From assembly GCA_014871385.1 (NCBI GenBank), contig CM026427.1, positions 16,066,930-16,130,929 of the forward strand: a stretch of DNA of 64,000 nucleotides, in the 5' to 3' direction. The notes under the pieces were generated by a model. That model did no database searches. It saw nothing but the letters and a program-made list of their open reading frames with translations, and was not told the DNA's origin. This document shows, piece by piece, positions 24,476 through 37,239 of the stretch (position 1 is its first letter; each line of letters opens with the position of its first letter). Made by a program: the position numbers and the translations under genes. This DNA comes from Ceratodon purpureus (taxonomy: Eukaryota > Streptophyta > Bryopsida > Pseudoditrichales > Ditrichaceae).

Positions 24476-25656
24476 CTTCCAGTGCACTGCTTCGTAAACC
24501 TGTGACGGTTTTGGGCACTCGCTTCTGTCGAGGCTGTTTTTCCCGGAGCTCACCAATGAGCTAAGAAATTCGGGGATGGAAGTTGCGGAATTCTACTTAT
24601 CTATTAAGCCGCGGAATTCTAGCTTGGAGAGGAAGTGGTTTGGTTGCCGCAGTCGGCACTGCATTGCGAGCTTGTCAGGGTTTCTGTTTCGGAAGTTCTC
24701 TCTAGTGTTGGAGTTTTAGCTCGAATTATTGGGGGGACCGAAACGGAGTGGGTCTTAGGATTTGCACTTATTCTAGATGGGCCGACTGTGCTGTGTTAGA
24801 TCTGCTGTGGTTCTAGTCGACGAAGGAGTCGCTTGCTGTGGTTTCTCCAATTGGGGATTGAGGTGAAAACCTCGGCGCGCGCTCGTCTCTTAGTTCAGGT
24901 ATAATCGCCGTTCTCGCTCTTGTTTCTATCATGTTTTAGATTGCAACACAGTGGAGAGCTTTGAGGTTTAGTACATAGATTAGCAGCTCTATGTTGTAAG
25001 AAAGAGTCGCTTCGCAACCGCCTGAGCAGGAAATTAGGGATTGTCAAAACGATGGCCTCTCTGCTAGGTTTCCAGAGTACTCACTCTGTCCTTCACTAAC
25101 CTCGAGTTTCAGCACTAGGCGCTGTATCCCGAGGTCGAATAATACTTGTTCAGAAGATAGCGTATCCCCTAAGAAACTCCTCTCTGACCTGTTCAATGTC
25201 CAACTTATCAGAAGCGACACCACTACTCACCCATGTCTGAACTAGTAAACCATAGAAACCAAATCGATGTCATTCCTCACCCCACTGTCTCTCTCTCACT
25301 GTAAATTCTCCGATCATCGACATACTAACCAACCGAACATCGAACTCCTTGATGTCGATTTCCTTCCCTTCCGAATTTGGAAGCATTCCCAAACCTTCAC
25401 TAGCAGATCTAGAGCACTCTCTTCGATCACTGCAGCTTGTGTGAATCTCTCCAGATAGTAAATTCCTGCGCTGCAGTGCAAATACAGTTCATTACGAAGA
25501 ATTAATAACTAGAATTTGCATGAGAATTATGGTTTCACGGGAAATTGGCTGGCGAGAACGCGGGAACACGGACGGGAACCGCGTGTTCACGAGCAGCGCG
25601 CTTTTCACGAGGCAAGTTCGCTTCGAGTTTCGAGCTTTCGCTCCACATCTCGGTTG
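24476..25656. other. Region upstream of UGT80, no gene recognised
   Basis: GC content rises here relative to the flanks. A possible 5' UTR exon end (TTCAG followed by GTATAATCGCC) lies at about 24899. No protein gene is supported. Confidence 0.4.
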
Positions 25657-25724
25657 ATACCCGCGGAACGAACTCGGGTGATACTGGTGTCATATCCACG
25701 CAATACCGTGGTGATACTACGGCG
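25657..25724 (+). repeat. GATAC array 3, 11-bp period
   Basis: ATAC at 25681, ATAT at 25692, ATAC at 25703 and ATAC at 25714 are each 11 bp apart. A further GATAC at 25657 is out of phase by two bases. It opens with TCTCGGTTGATACC, like the opening of the related block in arrays 2 and 4. It lies about 1.1 kb upstream of the UGT80 start codon, possibly within its leader. Confidence 0.8.
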
Positions 25725-26856
25725 TCCGGGTCGGGAGATCGACGCGAATGCTAGACGTTCTAAACCTGTGCAGGCTGCTTGTGATTGTCGTTGCGATCGT
25801 AATACTAGAATACTAGCTTTAACGGACAGGGATCGGGGCGTTCGCTGCGGTGTTCCTGAGCCTAGAATCGCCGAGTACTTAGTTTTTCTAGCGGTACGGG
25901 AAGTTTGGGACGAGATGGTGTGCTCAGGTGCTTTTTTCTGATTCTTTTGGGTGGATTTTCGATCGTAGTCGAAGCAGTGGGGTTCAGGTTCCGTGTGATG
26001 TTTTTCAAGTATGCGAGGTCGTTTTATTTGGTTTATTCGGTTAGAAAACAGTTTAAGTTGCGTCTGGAATCGTGAAACGGGGTTCAGTGGTGTCCCGGAG
26101 TCGTTGGGAGCTAGGATAGTGGCTAGTAGAGGCTGTACATAGAAGGTTGTGCGCGTGTGTTTTGTTTGGTTTTTCCGCGATCTGAGGGTTTTGTTTTCAT
26201 TTCTGTTGTGGTGTTGAATTGTTGGTGGTCGTCGCGGTGAGCTTCTTAGGTGTGTAGTTTGTTTGGATTTCCTGCAGTTTCTGCAAGTTTTCGACTCCCG
26301 TTGGGTAGACTGTGTTTTGTGTTCTTTAAGTTGACATTCTTCTCCGTTATTGGAGGTCATTCTAGAATTCTATTAGCTTTCTAGACTGCGACTGGGATAT
26401 TTCCTGTTCTCAGTAGTGGAAGGGATCGAGTTACTTTTGCCCCATTGTTTTTTTGAAGTTTGAAGTTGGCCAGGTTTTTGAAGTTTTCGTTCTAGTTTTT
26501 GAAGCTAGGTTCCCTCTACCAAGTGGTTATTCACTGCGTAAATGCACAAATTGGGTGTAAATGTACGATTGGATAGACAGTATTAGGTTAGAGGACCAGC
26601 ATCAGTCATTCGTTGTGACGAGAGTTTGTATTGTCCTCCCTTATTGATGCGGTTCTCAAAATAGAGACTTCAGAATGGGTTTTAGTACCGGAATAGGTCA
26701 CTTGTTTCAATACATTCGAGGTTTGAGAATTAACATGGCGCAGGTTATGATGTAGGAGTCGAATTTGGCAACGTCTACGAATCAGAGCCACAAGCGGGGA
26801 GAATTTTTTGAATCATCCATGTTGCTCTGACTGCCTGGATAATCTTCATAGCAGCC
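25725..26856 (+). promoter_or_regulatory. Probable UGT80 5' leader region
   Basis: The plus strand is G/T-rich (about 25930-26480), the skew seen after transcription starts of the other genes in this window. No conserved frame runs through it; long antisense frames here are low-complexity shadows. A stop at 26809 closes the UGT80 frame upstream of its ATG. Confidence 0.35.
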
Positions 26857-29800
26857 ATGTTAGTCATTAGCCCTACTGCCCCTCACCTGCATCCGTCTTC
26901 AATAAATATGCTAGAAACAGGAAAACCGGCAATTTCACCCTCTACAAGTCCACGATCTCGCCAGTCGGATATGCCTTCTCCTACTTCAGGACTAGACCAA
27001 AGTTTAGAACCAGCTTCACCTAGGAATCCCGTCTCTTCTACCTTGGAGGTCGTGAGAAGCCCAGGTGATGTTGAAGCAGATCCTTATCAATATGTACCTG
27101 CTGGAACCCCCGGTAGACCGAGCAATGATGAAGATGGCTTGCCCGGCAAAACAGAAATCCCGCTTTTGACGACTTTTCCAGCCAAAGTTCCGCTGTCTGT
27201 ATTGCCTGATTTGGCTTCTAGTGCGGGCGATTGCGAAGGAATGGGGGGCAAAAGCTTAAATTCAGATGTTGTATCTGCTCTTATATCAGAAGACAGCACT
27301 AATGAAGGCCAATCTTTTGAATCCGTGGACAATTCGGCTATGGATTCCATGATGGGAGAGAATGGGTTAAATCAACAGGAGTTATCAGTCAAGGACAGGT
27401 TGCTTGTGAGAGCCACCCAATCAATGCCTGTCTCGATGTCTTCTTCTCCGCGTACCCCAATTTTAAGGGACGATGCAGGAAAACCCCTACATATAATTAG
27501 TGGAGAGCCACCAGAGGACAGCGTCCACCTCATTCAGAACATATATGCTCACTCCGTCAGCTTAACATCAGGTGAGATTTATTTGCAGCAGAAGTTCAAC
27601 CAATTTACTCTTAACTTATTTGTTGCTAGGGTTCCTTTCGAGAAAACCTGCTCTGCTCCATGTTCGTTTCAAAGTTTTTACACCTTGTAGTAGAAGGCGT
27701 ACTTTTGTCTTTGTTTTGTAATTTTGATGAATGATAGTTGAAGTTCTTCATACTTGATTTTACAGTTTCACATGCTGTTGATGCTATGTACTTTGCTCTT
27801 TTTGGCCATTTAAGTGTCATCGCAACCTTGGAGCATGTGAACATTTGGTGAATTTCATAAAATCGACATTTTTTATTTCAGAGGATTCAGTCGTGAGATC
27901 AAAGTCAATGCCACTGGCAAGTTCTCAGAGTTCTCAAAGTTCGGGGAAGAATTTGACACGTTCTAGCACCGAAAATGAAAGAAGAAGGAAAAAAGGTGAA
28001 GAGGCCAGTATTCGCATTGTTGGAGAGCCCAGATTGTCGAACCGTAGAAAGGTGTCTCTCTCTCTCTCGCTGTCCCTCCTACATTTGTCCTCTTAACATT
28101 GCAGTAATAATTTTAAATTTGTAGCATGATTATATACCTTGTCAGCCTATATAACTCGCTGGTTTTGTGGCAGAAAAAATTGCTGAGAAAGCTAGCTACA
28201 ATCAAAAAAGACGGGGCGGTGGAGTTTGACATGACTGAGAGTTCACAAGCAGCTAAGGACTTGTTTGGGTTTGGTTTCACGCCTAGAGTAACATCCGAGA
28301 ACATGTGTGCTGATTATGAACAATTATCGTCGAAGAACGAGGAGTTTATGAGCGATCATGGGACAATCCCTCCGTTGAAAATCGTCATGCTCATTGTTGG
28401 TACTCGTGGTGACGTTCAACCATTCATAGCGATTGGGAAAAGATTGCAGGTCATCTCAAGGCCCATCCTCATGTGCCATTTTGGGTAGATCTGTAACCTG
28501 CATTTGGATAATATGTGCACTGGTGCTTACGAGACCACTGACGACTGTGGGATGTCGTTTGGGTGGTCATGTTTGCAAAACCGTGTTGTGTGAGGGTCTT
28601 TGGATATATCTTATTCCCTGTTAAATCGACTTTCATAGTTTTCCTTGCTTCAGAGAAAGGAAAATGTCTTAACCCATGCTCATTTGATGACCATATTACA
28701 GGAACATGGACACCGTGTAAGACTGGCGTCACACAAGAACTTTGAAAACTTTGTGAAGAGGGAGGGTTTGGAGTTCTATCCACTAGGAGGCGATCCTGTG
28801 GTCCTTGCCGGATGTATATTCTCAACTCTAGAACATCAAAGTTGAATGTTCATTACTGCAATTTGAGTGTCTTTGAATGTTGAGGAGGTTTACGGATGTG
28901 AAACTGGCGTCAAAGTATAGTGGTCTGTGACTTGAAAGCATTTGGAGTCTTCTGTCTTGTCTTCTAATGTGAGTGGCAGGTTTGTGTACATAACAGTGCG
29001 GAAGTCGAGCACTGGTTAGATGATGAGCTTGTTGAATGAACAGATCGAATGTCAGCAATAAATTAAATAAATTTGCATGAAGCGTGCATGGTTGCATGGT
29101 TCTGCGGACTTTGCCAAGGAGCAGTTTGGGACATTAAAACCAACTTTAAGCACTTAGCAAGTTCGTTACTCTGTTCGGAACATTTTTATCTCACCAAGTT
29201 TGTCTGCGGTGTTGGCAGATATGGTCAAGAATAAGGGTTTCTTGCCTTCCAACCCTTCCGAGATTCCAGTACAGCGGGAGCAAATTAAATCGATCGTGTA
29301 TTCTTTGCTGGCTGCTTGTACTATGCCCGACCTAGACACTGGTATTCCGTTTGAGGCACAGGCTATCATAGCCAATCCTCCAGCGTATGGTATGCATTTT
29401 ACTGAAATTTTATGTTGTATAAAATTGGCACTCTCGTAGACAGCGGTGATAGAATAATTTACAAATGAATTCAGGTCTTGTATGTGGTTTATATTGCTGT
29501 CATTGAGTACCTTACTCTATTTGCAACATGAGGAATCAGTTTCTGTTTTTCTATTTGAGTGTCATATAATTTCTCTTCAAGATATGTTGCGGATATCGTC
29601 CAATTATTATTTTTAAGAGTTTCATGTACATCTTTGTTGAATTTTGGTAACGTGAAGTAAGCAAAGCGTTTGACCTTCAGTTTAATGAAAAGAATTGGGT
29701 CTTTACAGGACATGTGCATGTAGCAGAGTACCTCAAAATACCGTTGCACATCTTTTTCACGATGCCTTGGACGTAAGTTTTCAACCCTGCCAAGTTGTCA

Positions 29801-32324
29801 TGCAGTCCTTTCTGGGCTACCTGTAGAAAGGCCACTGTTATAGTTCATTAGGAGTCATATACTTGCTAAGGGAGTAGATGCAACCAAACGGCCTTACTTG
29901 CTGTGGCAAGTTAACTTCGCACTTGCTTTTCCCTTTTCTCTTTTTTGAAAACTTGGTTTTCTTTTTGAATTTTGCAGGCCTACTAGTGCGTTTCCACATC
30001 CCCTATCTCGTGTCAAACAGCCAGCTGCATATCGAGTAAGTGTCTTACTAAATCTGTTGCCCATGACCAAGTAGAAATGCCCCACACTTTCCTCTCAACA
30101 AGCTTCACTGGTTGCCAACAATGCTTTTCTTGACAATAGCTCCGCTTCACAAGATGGTTTTGTTGTATCTGAACGCTCAGTGCTGTCTTGATGTCTGTTA
30201 TTTTCATGTCAGATGTCATATTCAGTGGTGGACACTTTGATTTGGTTGGGGATTCGTGGAATAGTCAACAGTTACCGTAAGAAGAAGCTGAAGCTACGAC
30301 CCATTACTTATTTGAGTGGTTCTCAAGGTTCAATCTCTGAAATGCCAACGGGCTACATCTGGAGTCCCCACCTGGTTCCGAAACCCAGAGGTTTACTCCT
30401 TTCTATTTACTTCTGAGTTTTCTGAGGTTTCTGAGCTCTACTGGATCGTTTGTTAAATGCTTTTGTCTATACTAACCTAACACATGATTCTTTGTTGTCA
30501 TGCAGACTGGGGACCATTGGTTGATGTGGTTGGCTTTTGTTTCTTAAATCTTGCCTCGGACTATAAACCTCCTGAAGACTTGGTGAAATTTTTACAAGCT
30601 GGCCCACCTCCTATTTATATTGGTTTTGGAAGTCTTGTAAGCTTCTTCAATCATGGATCTATAAGCTGCATTTTTAATGACTTAAGTCTGCCAATTTCGA
30701 ACATTGGCCTAGTCTATCTGAAATTTTCTTGATGACATTTGAACTACTTCATCTTCAATTTCAAAGTTTTCTTTTGATTCAATGTATGTCCAAAGAGGGA
30801 GTGTCAACTCAATGTAGTAATCAATATATGCCTTCTCTTACTGTCGTTTCCATTCATATGTTAGATTAATCAGACAGCCATATAATGAAGAATGGATTAG
30901 GGTAACTGATGCTGGGTGGAATTGGATGTGTTTATTGTTTCTATGTAGCCTGTTGAAGATCCACAAGGTATGACTAAAATCATTGTTGAAGCAATCAACA
31001 AAACCGGGCAACGAGGAATAATTGGCAAGGGCTGGGGTGGCATTGGAGATTGTAAGTTTGTCTCCGAATCATGCATTTTTCCTGATCTGTAATTTTACTG
31101 GTCCTTGTTTGAAATGCGTTACGCTTGGTTTTCTTCTAGACATATTTAGGCATTGAAATGAAATGCCCTTTTCATATAATCTTTTGAAACGATGCAACTT
31201 GGTCTCAGACTTGTCTTATTTCTGAATAAAATCTGGTCAAGTTTCATAGATTGACACGTCTTTGGATTTCTTACTACTGGCAGTGGACGAAGTACCCGAG
31301 AATATTTTCCTTCTGTCAGATTGTCCACATGACTGGCTATTTCCTCAATGTGCTGCAGTGGTATGCATTCAGGACTTCAACTTTTTTACATGTCATATGT
31401 TCTGTTTGCCGAATTTGTTTTGCTCTTTGGATGATACCTTCAAGAAGTGAATGTTCAGTATTTTGCAGCATTGCTTTTAAGGTGTTATATCAGCAATATC
31501 GTGGTTGACATGCTCTGTATGAATGCTTCTAGGTCCATCACGGTGGTGCAGGGACCACATCTGCAGGTCTCAAAGCTGCGGTAATTTTCATCTGCTAACT
31601 TTTTCAATGTTTTTTTGGGCTCTACCACATACTACTTAAAGAACCAAATTATTTTCTGTAGAAAAGGCTACAAAAACACAGTGTTTTAGCTGCATCACTC
31701 TTTTGAAACTTCAATTGTTTTTGGACCACAGTCTGGTGGGAAATTCAATTAGGTCGGTCCATTAGCTAGTTCCGAGGATCAAGCTCATGTTCTCGTTGTT
31801 GTTTCCACAGTGCCCAACAACAATCATCCCCTTTTTCGGAGACCAACCATTTTGGGGTGACCGGGTGCATGAGAAGGGTGTAGGACCAGTACCTATTCCA
31901 GTCAATTACTTCACTCTGGAGAAGCTCATCAGTGCTATTGAGTTCATGCTTGACCCTGCGGTATGCTTCTGTTGTTAATTGTATATATCTACTAATTGAG
32001 AAGTGTTAGCATCTTTTTTAAACACAATATACATACATTTCTATTAAACAAGTTGTTAGACTTAAACTAGACAATATCTGTTACATGGTTATTTACAAAT
32101 TGAGAATGCATTGCCAGGTGAAACAGAAAGCAGTGGAGCTAGCGAAAGCCATGGAATTTGAGGATGGTGTAGAAGGAGCTGTGAATGCTTTCCATAAACA
32201 CATTTGGAAGGAGCTACCACAGATTGTGTGCAATGCGCCACAAAATATACGCCGCCGCAAGAGGTCAATGTTTAAGGGTTTTTTTGATGCCCTGTGGATC
32301 AAGGACTGTTTTTTCCCTTCGTGA
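26857..32324 (+). CDS. UGT80: Sterol 3-beta-glucosyltransferase (UGT80 family), 14 exons
   Basis: It transfers glucose from UDP-glucose to the 3-OH of membrane sterols, making steryl glucosides. Exons: 26857-27571, 27882-28051, 28174-28449, 28702-28813, 29219-29389, 29709-29772, 29978-30035, 30213-30390, 30506-30636, 30949-31051, 31284-31360, 31533-31580, 31811-31960 and 32118-32324. All introns are GT-AG and phases agree, giving 819 residues. The family signatures are GTRGDVQPF (start of the N-terminal Rossmann domain), [38 protein letters not shown] and HHGGAGTT, followed by [10 protein letters not shown] in the UDP-sugar site. The catalytic part begins near residue 325. Arabidopsis UGT80 proteins are about 615-640 residues, so this one carries a longer Ser/Pro-rich N-terminal region of unknown role. 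No membrane span is evident. Splice sites were chosen to fit family sequence and were not tested by transcripts. Confidence 0.95.
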
Positions 32325-32807
32325 AATCCCGTGAATCCCACCAAACCAGGTCCGTTTCTCTTAGGTTCCCCTCTCCACGGGACACCAGGGCCACCTGTAT
32401 ACTAGATTTATACCCTTTTTGCCACTGTATAGCTCGGGTATGGTTGTATCGATTTATTCATTGATCCTCATGACGGGCATGTCGACATGTACACGTAGGT
32501 TGGGCACTTGTAAATTAGCTTCTATAGTAATTTGAGTCTTTTTAGAGAGGATCTATTAGGTATCAAATTTGATCTCATCCCTGTTTACTAGATATTTAGT
32601 AAGCATTTAAGGCAATGCCAACTCTCAGTCTTTGTAAAAGAAGTCAAGGAGCGACTGATTCAGCTGCGATATGCCGTTTCGCTTGAATACCGTACTCGTT
32701 TGTAGATTTCACAGAAGTGGGTCGAGGGAGTGGAGTTGATACTGAGCTTGAGAGAAAGAGGTCTCGAGAGTCTAAAAAATTCTTACCATCACTTACATCA
32801 GTTCTGA
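32325..32807. other. UGT80 3' flank
   Basis: Likely 3' UTR and downstream DNA. No second gene is seen. Confidence 0.5.
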
Positions 32808-33592
32808 ACATTTCTCTAAGCCGGTGTAACAGAGATTCTCACTTTGTTGTGCCTAATTCCATATTTGTAGAAACTATCTGTGTACGAAATCACACAAGTT
32901 TGGGCAATGCCACATGTTGTTTCTCGCATTGATCCATGCATTTCTGCTGGATCAGTCTTATCTGCCTGTTACATAACTACCACTGTTGGAGCCAGCACAA
33001 ATTGATTAAATTCGTTGTTGGCACAGTGTAGCTCACTAATTCGTGAAAGTCTTACATTTTTCAATTGAAAACATCGTGACTTTACAATAGATTACAGCAG
33101 CACAGGACAGATTACAAATGATAGGGAGCTGGTTCTATGGTTCATCGTTTTCTCTGCATGGAGATCAGTGTAAGTTAGCTGCATGGTAGTGTGAAGATGA
33201 GCATTTACAAATTGACAGTTCCTGTCTGACTTTGGTTTTGTATATCTCTTAATCGAGAATGGTGTTTTCAAATGCTGATACGATACAGCTACAGCTCTTG
33301 TGTACAATGGAATCTCTAGACCACTATGTTTTCTTTGTCGCAGCTCTACAGTACAACAGACTCTGATAGTTTTGTAACCTCGGCGCTCTCCACGTAGAAG
33401 AGGATGGATAGCATTCTCTTGAAGCACACAGGAACCCGTGGATATTGAACCTAAGTGATATAGTTGAAGACAAATGTTGTCTTGAAATTGATGCTCATCG
33501 ACTTCGGGTGAGTCTCACATCAATAGGGTTGCAGACTTCAGATTTGGATGCACGGTAATCTGCATTGGTGGTTCAGTCTGTGAGTCTTATTC
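32808..33592. repeat. Segmental duplication, copy A
   Basis: This matches 42908-43691 in the same orientation over its whole length, with scattered substitutions and several small indels. It begins ACATTTCTCTAAGCCGG and ends near TTCAGTCTGTGAGTCT. An antisense frame at 33092-33427 is not conserved in copy B, so the segment is probably non-coding. It follows the UGT80 3' end. Confidence 0.9.
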
Positions 33593-34048
33593 ACATTTTT
33601 GGGTGTGTGTACTTTTGCGAGTTATCAAAGTAGAACGACAAGATTTGTTACAGTACCGGATAATCAAAATCGAAAAATCTGACAGCATAAGTAGAAGGCG
33701 GAGACAGCAGCAAGGAAGCCCTCGGCTTCACAAATTCCTCGGCATATCCAACAAATACTTGATACACAGAAGTTTCAGAAAATAACATTTACAGTTGAGA
33801 GATATTTACATATTGTACAGCTCACCGAATCCTGTGTATAAGAAATAGTTCACGGCTCAGAGGTCTTCCTTTGGGATGGGCTCTCTTCTGCTATGGATGG
33901 TCCCCCACATGAACATGTAATGACAACTAATGATCACAGCATCTCCAGCTTTGTTTTCGCAAGGTGACAGTAGATTGGCCTTCACTGGATCCGAAGAGCT
34001 CCAAAACCTGGGTCAGTGATAGTACAGCCCCTCGGCATGTCCACCGTT
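33593..34048. other. Intergenic, includes 3' side of F-box gene
   Basis: No gene is seen. The 3' UTR of the minus-strand F-box gene should lie toward 34048. Confidence 0.5.
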
Positions 34049-35490
34049 TCAAGGAACTGCATCGAGTCTCAGCTCGACAACGAACTTGGACAAGCAAGCG
34101 GGTTCAATGCTCTGCTGAGTCACGTCAGTCCATGTTTTGGTGGACATGTCCAGCATCAGCATAAGGTTGTTATTCGTCCCACTATCGGTATGTTCGGAGC
34201 CATTGTGATCTTCTGAACCCATATCATATGAAGCACTGTAGAAGAGATGCCTCTTCTTTCCAAGGAGCAGAATAACATCTCCGCAAAGAAATACGTTAAA
34301 AAAATAGTTCTCCAGTTCAGTAGCCTTCGGAATAAGGCAGAATAACTCCCATTTCGACTCACATTTTCTGTCGCGTCCCCGTTCTTCTTTTAGCTTGCTT
34401 TCATGAGTTTTCAAGAGGAATAAGCTTCCTTCTTCAGCTTGAAAGAGAAAAGATCCCTCAACCTGTGCAACTATGTCATGCTCGAAGTCAGGTGGGTACA
34501 GGATGCTGCTCGAGGCTCCGGGCTGTATGTCGTATGTGTGTATGCTCCCATGGTATACATTAACCAAAATGTAGCGGCCGACTACATCAGGCTGTCTGCT
34601 CCAACCGAGCCGAACCCAAGAGTTGGTCTCAGAGCTGTAAACATGAAAGACCTCAGGTTCCTTGATATTGTGAGACCCTGCAGAAAATATGCGTAACATC
34701 TTGAGAAAACAGATGACTCCAAACGCATGAACTTATGCCCAGAACAAATACCAACTTCTGAAAAATCCGACCTTGATCTTTCATAACAAGGCATTGCAAT
34801 GCCAGGAAGTGTAACCTCGCAACCCTTATATTAAAAGCATATTTCTTAAGATTTATGACATTTCTCACATGCCAAGTACACACTCGTTAGCTTCATTTAT
34901 TCACATATAGATCAAATGCTCAAGTGCTCATTCAAATTTAGACAAACTGTAAGCAAAACCCTGGCGAGCCAGAAATGATGAAATGGGTGAATTTGAGATG
35001 TAGTGCATGTTGTACCTAGAAATTTTATGGTATACTCCCTTGACTTCATGTCCACTTTCATCTGAAATGCTTTGGGAATCATCTGTACTCCCACTACAGG
35101 TGGAAGCTCTCGCCACGTACAAGTGAGTGGATTACACACAACAAGTTGAAGACACTCGTCAACTTTACCATATTTTACAAAGCAAAGCAGACCTCCATCA
35201 GCTGCTACAAGATAAGAGAACGGCAAATAGTGAAGGGGAAGCCCATGCCATGTCCTTGCTCTGGCATCGTAAGCCCATACTCTTTTCGGATTAGTTCTCT
35301 CACTCTCCACAACTGCAAAACCCTTAGGTCGTCCATCACAAAACGCATGCTGAAAGGCAGGTGAGCTAAGATCGGCACGCCACTGTTTGGAAAGAAGCCG
35401 GAGCCGAATAAGGGATTGTAAAGGCAACCGAGCAAATATCAACTCTAGTATAATTTGCGGAATGTTACTCCATATGTTTGGATCCATCAT
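34049..35490 (-). CDS. F-box/kelch-type protein
   Basis: Probable substrate-recognition subunit of an SCF (Skp1-Cullin-F-box) ubiquitin ligase. Exon 1 is 35016-35490 and exon 2 is 34049-34677; the GT-AG intron keeps phase, giving 367 residues. The ATG at 35490 is chosen, with a second Met right after it. The F-box spans about residues 6-47 (IPQIILELIFARLPLQSLIR, then LSKQWRADLSSPAF). The rest resembles the beta-propeller region of plant F-box/kelch proteins: WAYDARARTWHGLPL, CNPLTCTWRELPP, then across the splice YTIKFLGSHN and VYSSETNSWVRLG. That junction matches the family pattern YTIKxxG, which supports the intron. Only some blades are recognisable. The target is unknown. Confidence 0.88.
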
Positions 35491-36393
35491 CAAATTCTGC
35501 AGTTCCCATCACCTCCAAGATTGTCAATCCATGTCCATGACACCCAATCAGAACTAGGCTTCAAATCTCTCCAAGACCTTCAGACACTTCCAACTCTCAA
35601 AACATTCTAAAAGAGCACACATGATTCTCAAATCTCCCAAACAAACTCAAAACTGTGTCAACTCCAATAAAAAAACAAACCAAAATATGAGCATAACACA
35701 AACCAGAATCTCAAAACCTCTTCATCCTTCACTAAAGACCAAAAAATGACATATTTCTCTTTAGTCATTATATTTCCCCCCGGAAATGCTCTCAAACAAC
35801 CACACAAAACTCAAAAAAGGAAACCCATTGCTTTCAAAAACCAAAACCTAAAATCCTACAAACCAGGCCCCAACTTCCAATACTCCTTGAATCCCATCTT
35901 CACGAAAGCAAACCAACCTACCTCGCTCACTAACTCCAAATTCTGCAACACACCAACGAACACAAGACTCGACTTTTCAGAGAAACTCAACCTCAAAAAA
36001 CTCACAACTTCCAACAGGTTCCTGAAGGAGAAAAAAAAACACCACAACCGACATGGACTCCATACAAGAGCCTGTTGGCTCCACCCACACCCACACCCTG
36101 ACCCACCTGCTGAAACGATTCCGAAACTGCAGACGCGCATCCTTGAGCTCCCTCCTCACCTGTCTCGGAATCCATGGCACCGCTTCCGGAGTTAAGTCAG
36201 GAATGTGAATGGTATGATGAGCTCCAGGATTGCAAAAGCTGCCATTGTGATGTTATGGGCAACTTGTTGCAGCGATCATGTGATGTTCTCTCCGGAGGTG
36301 ATGACATGACTCTGCTTTGCTGGCGCAGTTTCCATGTTTTGGTTACTTGCCACTTGGCTTTGATTGTTTGCATTTCAGTTATGCCAACGCAGC
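35491..36393. other. F-box gene upstream region, strand-skewed
   Basis: From about 35560 to 36070 the plus strand is rich in A and C and poor in G, so the sense strand of the F-box transcript is G/T-rich. This is likely its leader or promoter-proximal region. Open frames on both strands (35746-36195 plus, 35856-36140 minus) are products of the skew. Confidence 0.45.
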
Positions 36394-36420
36394 CCAGTGC
36401 CAGTGCCAGTGCCAGTGCCA
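36394..36420. repeat. (CCAGTG) hexamer repeat, 4.5 copies
   Basis: Four perfect CCAGTG units plus CCA, directly adjacent to non-coding DNA. Confidence 0.95.
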
Positions 36421-36500
36421 TTTCAGGAATGTGTTCCCTAAGCTGTTACTGCGTCTAAAGCCGGCATTCTATCAGATAATTGTATGGATTGTGGAATCTT

Positions 36501-36872
36501 AAACCGGGTGTCCGGGTATATAAGGTGGGGACAGACTCTGCACCATTTGGCACCCTAATCCTTTGAGGTCTCTCCACCTCTCTCGGAGCTCTCAATGAAT
36601 GGGGGGAGTAGTTCAAGATCTTTTGACTCCGAAGTTAGAAAGAGGGAGATAACCTCGGGAGTGAGTTGAGACTACCGGTTTAAACTGGAAGTTTGTCCTC
36701 CCATCTGCGCTCAACGCCGAGGTTACCTCATGGTTTCTGTTTCTGGAGTCAAAAGAACTTGACTACTCCAGTGATTTGCAGAGAGTTTCGAGAGAGGTGG
36801 AGCGGCCTCACAGATTAGGGCTACAAATGGTGCAGAGTGTGTCCCCGCTTGAAATACCAGGTTTCCAGGTTT
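36501..36872. mobile_element. Foldback element, 372 bp
   Basis: Left and right halves are imperfect inverse complements almost to the centre. AAACCGGGTGTCCGGGTAT pairs with the complement of ATACCAGGTTTCCAGGTTT. ACTCTGCACCATTTG, CTCCACCTCTCTCG, CTTTTGACTCC and TAACCTCGG pair likewise. The loop lies around 36675-36710. A related right half is found at 42101-42341. It has no ORF and is a non-autonomous DNA element of unknown superfamily. Confidence 0.75.
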
Positions 36873-37239
36873 CAATCAGTAGTCCCTTGTAACCTCTCAT
36901 AGTAACAAAACGAAACGATGATAAACAAAGGGACAACAACATAAATGAATAGATAAAATGTAAGTAAAAAGGTATCAAAGGAGAAGCACCACTTATGAAG
37001 AGGTACCAAAAAAGTATACAAATAGTTATTAGAAGCCTACTTACACTCACATTATTTATCATTAATTTATTTTTTTGTAAATTATTTTGTTTAACATTAG
37101 TTTAATTCAAATTTAATTTTTGATTTCATAGCTTTGTTCCAAGTTTTATTTAGAGACCTTTTTCAAGAAAGTATTTCAAGAAAGTATTTGAAGAATTATT
37201 TCAAGTAAGAATTTGAAGACTTACATAAAGAAAAAATTT
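36873..37239. other. AT-rich intergenic
   Basis: No gene or clear repeat beyond A/T-rich runs. Confidence 0.5.

Noticed and set aside
25605..26360. 251-codon minus-strand open frame
   Set aside because: Antisense to the skewed UGT80 leader. Its Thr/Arg/Gln-rich composition reflects the strand bias.
33092..33427. 111-codon minus frame in duplicated segment A
   Set aside because: The frame is not preserved in copy B at 43 kb, so purifying selection on a protein is unlikely.
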